From Ktedonobacterales bacterium (GTDB taxonomy: Bacteria > Chloroflexota > Ktedonobacteria > Ktedonobacterales > JADMIN01), in NCBI GenBank assembly GCA_025450405.1, contig JANWHL010000044.1, positions 1 through 6,383 on the forward strand: a stretch of 6,383 nucleotides of DNA, given 5' to 3'. Below, one piece after another: positions 1 to 4,732 of the stretch (the stretch's first letter is position 1; the number at the start of each line of letters is the position of its first letter). Under the pieces are notes generated by a model that worked only from the letters and a program-made list of their open reading frames with translations, was not told where the DNA came from and did not search any database. The position numbers were made by a program, and so were the translations under genes.

Positions 1-120
1 GACCTGCACCGCCTCACGCCGTAGTTGGGTCGCGCATTCCAGGCCCACTCTCGAGCCACGCATGGGGTGCGCTATAACGGCGTGCCCCATAGGACGTGGT
101 TCCTCTTTCCCGCCATGCGG

Positions 121-203
121 GGGCTACCGCCGTCGACGCGGCCCCCTCTCCCGGCGCGGCACGGGCTACCGGCGATGCCGTCGGGCTCCCCTCTCCCGCC
201 GAC
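121..203. repeat. Two-copy GC-rich direct repeat, period about 42
   Basis: The motif GGGCTACCGsCG begins at 121 and again at 163. In each copy it is followed some 20 bases later by CCCCTCTCCCGsCG (s = C or G). The copies differ in the middle. The C/T-rich block followed by its G/A-rich complement resembles intergenic palindromic repeats that recur in many high-GC genomes. Whether it is dispersed in this genome cannot be told from one window. Confidence 0.5.
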
Positions 204-215
204 GCGGGGGAGGGG
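188..215. terminator. Strong GC hairpin 17 bases past the MBL stop
   Basis: The left arm CCCCTCTCCCGC (188-199) and right arm GCGGGGGAGGGG (204-215) pair over 12 positions with one T-G wobble, around a 4-base loop. It sits just beyond the stop of the minus-strand operon, where a transcript end is expected. No T tract follows on the minus strand, so it is not a classical intrinsic terminator. It could be a 3'-end stabilising or pausing hairpin, or a repeat element that happens to be located there. Confidence 0.45.
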
Positions 216-231
216 CTGGGGAGGGGGGACT

Positions 232-1041
232 TCACCCCGTCAGCATCCAGGGGCCGTCGTCTGCCGCGCCAGCCGCGCGGGCGACGCGCCCCTCGCGCTC
301 CAGCTTGATCAGGTGGGCGAGGACGGAGCGCCCGGCCATCGCGTGCAGCGCCGGGTCCACGTCCGCGTAGATCGTCGCGACAATCATGGGGATCGTGGCC
401 GGGCCAGACGCGAGCGCCGCCAGCACCTGCCGTTCGCGCATCAGCCGGTGCGCTACGTATTCGCGCAGCAGGGCGGGACCATCCTCGACCACCGGGCCGT
501 GCGCCGGCAAGATGGTCCGCAAGGTGGGCAGGGCGAGGAGGCGGTCGAGCGAGGTCAGGTAGTCGGCGAGGTCGCCCTCGGGTGGGATGATGACGACCGT
601 GCCCACGCCCGCCACCAGGTCGCCCGCGAAGAGCGCGCCGGCATCCTCCAGCAGGAAGCAGAGGTGGTCGAAGCGATGGCCGGGCGTGTGGAGTACGCGA
701 AGCGCGCGCCCGCCAGCATCCACGACCGCGCCGTCCGCCAGTGGCTGGTCCGTGGCGGGGACGCCCGCGCGCCCCCACGCGAGCACCGGCGCCCCAGTGA
801 GCGCGCGCAGGTTCGCGGCGCCAGCGTCGTGGTCATGGTGGCCGTGGGTGACGAGGATTGCCTTGATCACGCCATGCGCGGCGGTGGCGATGGCCCGCAG
901 GTGGCCAGCGTCGTCCGGCCCCGGGTCGATTACCACGCACCGGTCACCCGGGCCCCAGACCAGATAACTATTGGTGCCAGGTCCGGTCATCATGGAAGGA
1001 TTGGGCGCCAGGATGACCTGGACGCCGTTGGGCAGGGGCAT
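232..1041 (-). CDS. LACTB2-type metallo-beta-lactamase-fold hydrolase
   Basis: A complete 269-residue protein. The MBL-fold metal site is intact: HxHxDH lies in THGHHDHD (residues 65-72), a histidine in HTPGH (His122), the bridging aspartate in FAGD (Asp141) and a final histidine in PAHGP (His181), giving a two-metal site. Residues from about 190 match the winged-helix domain found at the C-terminus of LACTB2-like proteins, with the typical stretches IYADVDPALH and AHLIKLEREGRV. Human LACTB2 is a mitochondrial endoribonuclease, but bacterial members mostly have no proven substrate, so only a metal-dependent hydrolase can be claimed. No signal peptide is seen, so it is probably cytoplasmic. 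The ATG at 1041 is preceded by TGAGG, which overlaps the stop codon of the upstream Nudix gene. With 7 bases between the genes, translational coupling is likely. The stop is TGA. Confidence 0.93.
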   Translation of the reverse strand: MPLPNGVQVILAPNPSMMTGPGTNSYLVWGPGDRCVVIDPGPDDAGHLRAIATAAHGVIKAILVTHGHHDHDAGAANLRALTGAPVLAWGRAGVPATDQPLADGAVVDAGGRALRVLHTPGHRFDHLCFLLEDAGALFAGDLVAGVGTVVIIPPEGDLADYLTSLDRLLALPTLRTILPAHGPVVEDGPALLREYVAHRLMRERQVLAALASGPATIPMIVATIYADVDPALHAMAGRSVLAHLIKLEREGRVARAAGAADDGPWMLTG

Positions 1042-1048
1042 GCTTGCC

Positions 1049-1876
1049 TCACAGGCGCACGGGGTCGCCAGGGTCGCCGGGGAGCTTGACCAGAAACCCG
1101 CCGCCGGGCGCGGGCGTCGCGAGCGGCTGGATCGTCGCCGGCTCCGTCGCGGCATAGTGCGCGCGGACGGCGTCGAGGGTGCCGCGGGCGGCGAGCTCAC
1201 GCAACTGGTGGATGGTAGCGAAGACCATCGGGAAGGTGCCGGCGGCCTGGCGCGCCAGCGCGGCGGCGGGGGTAATCCACACCCCGTCGGTGACCTCCTG
1301 GTCGTCGTGGACGGGCCGTTGGTCGGCGGGCGCCTCTGCCAGGAAGAAGCGGGTATCGAAGCGGCGTGGCAGGGCCCCGGGCGTGATCCAGTGGGCCCAG
1401 TACACCAGCGCGTCGGTGGCCAGCCGCAGCCCCTCGCGCGCGGCCACATCGGCGAGCGCCGCCGTGCCGCCCTGCAGCTCGGCGCGATAGGCGGCGAAAC
1501 GCTCGCGGGCCTCGGGCTCGATCGCGAGCGGCACATCACGGCGATAGGCCAGCAGCACGCCGGCCTCCTCGAAGAGCTCGCGCAGCGCCCCGACTCGCAG
1601 CCCTGTGCCGAGCGCCGTGGGACCCTCCCCGGCGGGCGCGCAAAGGCCCGGCGTCGTCTCGGCATCACGGTCGGCCGGCGTGATGGAGCCACCGGGAAAG
1701 ACGTACACGTCCGGGGCGAACTCGCTGCGGACGTGGCGCCGCACCATGAACACGTCCATCTCCCCTGCGCCGCCATTGGCGTTGCCCCCGGCGGGCCGCG
1801 CGAGCACGACGGCGGAAGACGGCCGCGGCGTGGCGGGGCCAGTTGGCGTGACGGGGCCGGACGGCGTGGCGGGCAT
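1049..1876 (-). CDS. Nudix hydrolase, NUDT19-like
   Basis: A 275-residue protein. FPGG (residues 60-63) opens the Nudix region, but the second half of the Nudix box, RELFEEAGV (99-107, matching REUXEEXGU), comes about 35 residues later instead of the usual 14 or so. A long insertion inside the box is characteristic of the NUDT19 branch. Further branch markers are HWITPGALPRRFDTRFFLA (162-180) and HDDQEVTDGVWITP (190-203). Mouse NUDT19 cleaves CoA and acyl-CoA diphosphate bonds, so a CoA-type or nucleoside-diphosphate substrate is plausible but unproven here. The first 20 residues are Pro/Thr-rich and probably disordered. I chose the ATG at 1876 because AAGGAG lies 7 bases upstream; the frame stays open to 2011 but lacks a comparable site there. 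It is the first gene of an operon with the MBL hydrolase and has its own promoter. Confidence 0.93.
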   Translation of the reverse strand: MPATPSGPVTPTGPATPRPSSAVVLARPAGGNANGGAGEMDVFMVRRHVRSEFAPDVYVFPGGSITPADRDAETTPGLCAPAGEGPTALGTGLRVGALRELFEEAGVLLAYRRDVPLAIEPEARERFAAYRAELQGGTAALADVAAREGLRLATDALVYWAHWITPGALPRRFDTRFFLAEAPADQRPVHDDQEVTDGVWITPAAALARQAAGTFPMVFATIHQLRELAARGTLDAVRAHYAATEPATIQPLATPAPGGGFLVKLPGDPGDPVRL

Positions 1877-1915
1877 GGCGTGCTCCTTCGACGCGTGTCG
1901 GGCGGGGCAATCTTG

Positions 1916-1928
1916 GGGCGGGCCGCCC
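1916..1928. promoter_or_regulatory. Perfect 13-base palindrome at the Nudix transcription start
   Basis: GGGCGG, one central base, then CCGCCC. It lies about 5-17 bases downstream of the -10 element of the Nudix/MBL promoter, so it spans the expected transcription start. That is a typical position for a repressor operator. In the RNA the loop would be too small for the full stem, which favours a DNA site over a hairpin. It may also be chance in GC-rich DNA. Confidence 0.35.
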
Positions 1929-1932
1929 GTGC

Positions 1933-1961
1933 ATGGTAGCACGCGGGCAAGGTCGGCGCAA
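1933..1961 (-). promoter_or_regulatory. Promoter of the Nudix-MBL operon
   Basis: On the minus strand a -35 TTGCGC (1961-1956) is followed by a 17-base spacer and a -10 TACCAT (1938-1933). An upstream TGC makes it an extended -10 (TGnTAnnAT). Transcription would start near 1926, giving a leader of about 50 bases before the ATG at 1876. It lies between the broken methyltransferase gene and the Nudix gene, so the operon does not depend on read-through from upstream. Confidence 0.6.
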
Positions 1962-2014
1962 GCGAGCGGAAGAGTGGTGCCGCGAGCCTCTGGACCGATG
2001 ACGAAGAGCAATGG

Positions 2015-2522
2015 TCAATCGGTGGAGGCATCGTTGCGCCGTTGCCGCGGCACTCGCGGAATCCAAGGCGGCACTGTGTGGCGATAGCGCTCGTATGATT
2101 CGCCGAATTGCCGCCGTAGTGTCGGCTCTTCAAACCCCACCACGAACAGCGAGAAGACGACAAAGAGCAACGGCGCATAGATGAGGAGGTTGAGCGACCG
2201 AAACACGGCCGCCTCCCCAAGCACAATGAGCAGCACGCCTCCATACATTGGGTTCCTGACAAAAGCGATACCGCCCACGAACGACCAGCACACGCGGCGC
2301 ATCGTACGGCGCCGGAGTGCCCCTGCCGGTTCATGCGAAGTCCGTGGCACACCACAGATAGATCCCAATGCCCAGCAGGATCGGGATGAAGCCCAATGCC
2401 CCTAGACCACCCGAATCCGCGGCGACACCCCGGCCTCCAGACGAAAGCAATAGGTAGGGCACGAGCACGCTGACGGTTCCGGGCATGATTACGGTGAAGA
2501 TGAGCGTTCTCAGTGCCAGCAT
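2015..2522 (-). pseudogene. Broken ICMT-family membrane methyltransferase
   Basis: Two reading frames together rebuild an isoprenylcysteine carboxyl methyltransferase-type protein of 168 codons. The N-terminal part (from ATG 2522) has two hydrophobic segments (about residues 6-26 and 41-60) and ends in LWCATDFA at a TGA (2333-2331). Past that stop the same frame continues with family sequence, TGRGTPAPYDAP then LVVRGRYRF. It then shifts at a TTTT run (2264-2261) into the frame reading VRNPMYGG, a further hydrophobic stretch, FEEPTLRRQFGESYERYR and VPPWIPR. Removing one T gives the expected RYRFVRNPMY join. The span of 508 bases (3n+1) fits a single inserted base. Family members are integral membrane SAM-dependent methyltransferases. 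The other complete genes here end in TGA, so UGA is a real stop. The usual residue at that point could be Arg (CGA to TGA). The remaining sequence is well preserved, so the decay looks recent; sequencing error could explain the homopolymer but less easily the stop. Confidence 0.85.
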
Positions 2523-3386
2523 AGGGCGTCCCACCACCTTTCGCGGTCGGGCGATTGCATGCTGGTGGGCAAATGGCCGGCTGAGCGTGGCGCGGATGGC
2601 GACTGGCGCCACGGCTGGCTCCCAGCGCGCGAAGTGATGGTCGCCGACGAAAGGCGTGGGCGACGCCCTGGCGGGGCCAAACGAAGACGGCGCGCGGGCT
2701 CCGCGAAAGCGCGGATGGCCCGGTGCCGGATGGGTGCGCGGATTGATGAGTGCGGTGGGTTCGCCGGCACGGGGTGGTGGGCATCGTGGGGGACGCCACA
2801 CGGCGGCGAAAGTGAAGTGGGTGAAGGTGAAGTGGGGGTGCCGCCTTCAGGACGCGGGCGCGCCCTATTTGGTGCGCTTCCGCCCGGACCACCACCAGGT
2901 CCCCGTGCCAGGAGCCACGCTCCCGCGAGCTGTGCTCTCGAGAGCCACGCCGCCATGAGCCACGCTCGCTGAGCCAGGCTCATGGAGCTCAATGAGGCAT
3001 TGACCACAAGTAACGACAAAACGCGATTAAGAACAGCGCTACGGGGACGGTCGCCTACGTACAGTTCGCCGCCTACACGAGCGCCGGTCGCGGAGACCGG
3101 CCGCTACACGACCCTGAACGACGCGATGACGATCCACGGGGGCCTTAGCGAGGGAATGGGCCTCGTCACCGGCTCCTGGTCAGTGCAACGGACGACCGCT
3201 GGGGGAGTAACCGCCGTGGCCCGGCCACTGGCGGTTGGCAAGCGCCCATACGCGGCGAGGCGGGGGAAACGCGGGGCGCGCGGAGGTGAGCCACTCCTGG
3301 CATGGGTATAGCCCGCCTGGGGGACGTACGCCGTGGGAGGAGACATTCAAGAGAAGGAATTGAGGAGAGACCGGCGCCTGGGCGGG
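2523..3386. other. Long region without a supported gene
   Basis: These 864 bases hold several open frames of 70-170 codons on both strands. None has a convincing ribosome-binding site or a recognisable domain, and most are Arg/Pro/Gly-rich, as expected from non-coding GC-rich DNA. Visible structure includes the repeated GTGAAGTGG (2812-2820 and 2827-2835), a degenerate 15-base tandem repeat (2912-2997), a relatively A-rich patch (3005-3035) and a 7-bp hairpin with arms GCCGGTC (3083-3089) and GACCGGC (3095-3101). I see no tRNA, rRNA or transposase. It may be a graveyard of decayed sequence next to the broken methyltransferase. Confidence 0.55.
2912..2997. repeat. Degenerate 14-15-base tandem repeat, about six units
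   Basis: Units start at 2912, 2927, 2942, 2957, 2971 and 2985, and each begins with GAGC. The best conserved core is GAGCCACGCT, exact at 2912 and 2957, one mismatch at 2942 and 2971, more diverged at 2927 and 2985. Unit lengths are 15, 15, 15, 14, 14 and about 13. In the minus frame with a 15-base period it reads as a five-residue repeat of the AWL type, but no gene is otherwise supported there. Confidence 0.6.
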
Positions 3387-4142
3387 TCACTGTGGGAGCA
3401 GGTCGAGGAACTGATGGACCACACGGCCAGTGGCGCCCCAGATGCGCGCGGGGCCGAGGTCGTAGAAGTAGACATCGTGGGAGCGACCGAGGCGGACCCA
3501 GCGCTCGGCGTGAAAGATGGCCGGCTCGGCCAGCGCGGCGAGCGGCGCCTCGATGACCTCGTCCACCTCATCGGGGTTGGGCGTGAGGGCGAGCGGGTCA
3601 TCGCCAAGCCATCCTACCACGGGTGTGATCAAGAAGTTGCTCACCACCGTAAAGACCGGGGCGAGCAGGCCAAGCACCCGCACACGCTCGCGCGGGATGC
3701 CAATCTCTTCCCACGCCTCGCGCAGCGCGGTCTCGACGAGGGTGGCATCCTCCGGGTCGCGCGCGCCACCGGGGAACGAGATCTCGCCCCGGTGCGAGGG
3801 GAGCGTGGTGGCGCGCCGGGTAAAGAGCAGATGCGGCGCGCCCGCGCGGAGATACAGCGGCACCAGCACGCCAGCGGCGCGCGGGATCGCCAGCGGGGCA
3901 TCATCCTCGATGGGGGCGGCGAGGCCCGGTGCGAACGGTGCCGCCGGGTCGGTGGTCTCGGGGTGCGCGGGTGCCGCCAGCGACGCGGCGAGGAAAGCGA
4001 CCAGGGCGCCGACATCCCGCAGCAGCACGTCCCGTGGCGCGGTCTTCGGCGGCGTGGGGGCGGGTGCGCTCCCGGCAGGTGCGGCCAGCGTGGGCGTATC
4101 CGGGCGCTCGTCGTCGCGCCGCTTGTCCGATGTCGAGGTCAT
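3387..4142 (-). CDS. CoA pyrophosphatase-type Nudix hydrolase (NudL-like)
   Basis: A 251-residue protein. The segment LLFTRRATTLPSHRGEISF (residues 105-123) is the UPF0035 signature that precedes the Nudix box in CoA pyrophosphatases. The box runs from GGARDPED (125-132) to REAWEEIGI (141-149), with the NudL-type spacing of nine residues between the conserved Asp and Arg. Later family features are the ITPVVGWL strand (172-179), NPDEVDEV (189-196) and RIWGATGRVV (233-242). Family members split CoA or oxidised CoA into phosphopantetheine and 3',5'-ADP. The first 40 or so residues are Ala/Pro-rich and probably disordered, longer than in E. coli NudL. I chose ATG 4142 because GGAG lies 6 bases upstream; the frame is open to 4229, but the extra sequence looks non-coding. 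It is transcribed away from rpsA, apparently from a promoter overlapping that of rpsA, with a leader of about 150 bases. Confidence 0.93.
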   Translation of the reverse strand: MTSTSDKRRDDERPDTPTLAAPAGSAPAPTPPKTAPRDVLLRDVGALVAFLAASLAAPAHPETTDPAAPFAPGLAAPIEDDAPLAIPRAAGVLVPLYLRAGAPHLLFTRRATTLPSHRGEISFPGGARDPEDATLVETALREAWEEIGIPRERVRVLGLLAPVFTVVSNFLITPVVGWLGDDPLALTPNPDEVDEVIEAPLAALAEPAIFHAERWVRLGRSHDVYFYDLGPARIWGATGRVVHQFLDLLPQ

Positions 4143-4272
4143 GGAGGCTCCGATGCGCTGGTGGCCGTCCGCGGTGCCGCGATGCGTGCGTGATGACTCC
4201 CTGCGGCGATCCGAATCGCGGCCATCCACGCGTGGTCATGCGATCGTCACGCGGAATCCGTGTCGCCGCCGC

Positions 4273-4301
4273 TTGCGGTACCGGCTGGCCTCTGGTATAA
4301 T
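4273..4301 (+). promoter_or_regulatory. Promoter P1 toward rpsA
   Basis: A -35 TTGCGG (4273-4278), a 17-base spacer and a perfect -10 TATAAT (4296-4301), with TGG directly before it as an extended -10. This is the best promoter match in the window. Transcription would start near 4308, about 425 bases before the rpsA GTG. Confidence 0.75.
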
Positions 4302-4325
4302 AGGCCCTGAAGTGGGAGCATGCAA
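4297..4325 (-). promoter_or_regulatory. Promoter toward the NudL-like gene, overlapping P1
   Basis: On the minus strand a -35 TTGCAT (4325-4320), a 17-base spacer and a -10 TATTAT (4302-4297, five of six consensus bases). The -10 is the opposite strand of the P1 -10, shifted by one base. The -35 match is weak (three of six), so this promoter is probably the weaker of the pair. Transcription would start near 4290. Confidence 0.5.
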
Positions 4326-4367
4326 CGCGGCACGCGTGGATGTAGGCGGAGCTTTGGGGCCGGATCG

Positions 4368-4427
4368 CTGGACCGTGGGCGGCTATGACCGCCAGCGGCG
4401 GCGCGGCTTCGGGGTCCGCGAGTCCAG
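4368..4427 (+). promoter_or_regulatory. Structured rpsA leader: three-way junction with alternative stem
   Basis: The closing stem CTGGAC (4368-4373) pairs with GTCCAG (4422-4427). It encloses two hairpins: GGCGG/CCGCC (4378-4382 with 4389-4393, 6-base loop) and CGCGG/CCGCG (4402-4406 with 4416-4420, 9-base loop). A competing pairing, CGCTGG (4366-4371) with CCAGCG (4392-4397), shares bases with both the closing stem and the first hairpin, so the two folds exclude each other. This is seen by eye only; no folding energy or conservation was computed. It resembles no named riboswitch I can recall. Confidence 0.4.
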
Positions 4428-4515
4428 GTCTGGGCCGCATCCTGACCAGTCTGACGTCTCGTAGGCACCGCACCTCGTAGGGTATGGCCGAGCAGTCGCG
4501 TCTCTTAGAGCCACG

Positions 4516-4545
4516 TTGAATGCGCTCGCGCCCTTGCCCAATAAT
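4516..4545 (+). promoter_or_regulatory. Possible second rpsA promoter P2
   Basis: A -35 TTGAAT (4516-4521), an 18-base spacer and a -10 AATAAT (4540-4545). The first -10 base is wrong, which weakens it. The -10 lies in the loop between inverted arms CGCGCC (4527-4532) and GGCGCG (4546-4551). If used, it would give a leader of about 180 bases that lacks the three-way junction. Confidence 0.3.
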
Positions 4546-4566
4546 GGCGCGTCCTTTCCCTCCCCC

Positions 4567-4593
4567 GCCGCACCCGCTGCCCGCGGTGCCGGC
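4567..4593 (+). other. Bulged hairpin in the rpsA leader
   Basis: GCC, GCAC and CGC on the left (4567-4569, 4570-4573, 4575-4577) pair with GCG, GTGC and GGC on the right (4583-4585, 4586-4589, 4591-4593). There are single-base bulges at 4574 and 4590 and a 5-base loop. No T run follows, so it is not an intrinsic terminator. It directly precedes a CCCCCT segment complementary to the rpsA ribosome-binding site. Confidence 0.4.
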
Positions 4594-4718
4594 CCCCTCT
4601 TCACGCCTGCGCCATGATGCGCTCGTCTCCCCCCTCGCACCCAAACCGGGGCGCCCTGTGCGCTCCCCCCGTGATGGTGGGACACCGACTCGCGATGGCC
4701 AGAGCACCAAGCGGAAGT

Positions 4719-4724
4719 AGGGGG
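4719..4724 (+). promoter_or_regulatory. Ribosome-binding site that supports the GTG start of rpsA
   Basis: AGGGGG differs from AGGAGG at one base and lies 8 bases before GTG 4733. An in-frame TAG (4718-4720) overlaps it, so translation in this frame cannot begin further upstream. The competing ATG at 4832 has only a weaker GGCGG about 9 bases upstream. Copies of its complement CCCCCT occur in the leader at 4593-4598 and 4630-4635. Confidence 0.5.
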
Positions 4725-4732
4725 TAGCACCA

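Larger units (their letters stand above)
1..231. other. Gene-free flank downstream of the MBL hydrolase
   Basis: I see no supported gene here. Open frames exist on both strands, but their translations are Arg/Pro/Ala-rich and resemble no family I know. The stretch is very GC-rich and holds a roughly 42-base two-copy repeat and a strong hairpin, described separately. It lies downstream of the minus-strand operon that ends at 232. Confidence 0.6.
4143..4732. other. Divergent intergenic region between NudL-like gene and rpsA
   Basis: These 590 bases lie between two divergently transcribed genes. They contain a symmetric promoter pair around 4296-4302, a possible second plus-strand promoter near 4516-4545, several stable hairpins and a pyrimidine-rich stretch (about 4553-4670). 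Open frames crossing the region have no family resemblance and I treat them as spurious. No tRNA or other standard RNA gene is recognisable. Confidence 0.65.

Noticed and set aside
14..778. A 254-codon minus-strand open frame
   Set aside because: It overlaps the well-supported MBL gene on the same strand in a different frame and has an Arg/Pro/Gly-rich, non-protein-like composition.
2331..2333. TGA in the methyltransferase read as selenocysteine or tryptophan instead of stop
   Set aside because: The three complete minus-strand genes in the window end in TGA. The family has no Sec at this point, and a separate frameshift downstream breaks the gene anyway.
232..2895. An 887-codon open frame on the minus strand covering most of the left half
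   Set aside because: Only its last 269 codons encode a recognisable protein, the MBL hydrolase. The rest overlaps the Nudix gene in another frame and is Arg/Pro-rich. The frame stays open because stop codons are rare in GC-rich DNA.
2510..3019. Overlapping open frames of 137 codons (+, 2559-2972) and 169 codons (-, 2510-3019)
   Set aside because: Neither has a convincing ribosome-binding site or domain. The minus frame's start falls in the tandem repeat and it runs into the broken methyltransferase.
3333..4193. A 286-codon plus-strand open frame
   Set aside because: It is antisense to the NudL-like gene and has no family features. The opposite strand encodes clear Nudix motifs.
4481..4515. 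tRNA-like D-arm sequence (GGCCGAGCAGTC)
   Set aside because: There is no matching acceptor stem, no anticodon stem of proper length and no T-arm GGTTCGAATCC-type motif downstream.
4567..4600. Intrinsic terminator in the rpsA leader
   Set aside because: The hairpin is stable but followed by CCCCTCTTC, not by a T run.
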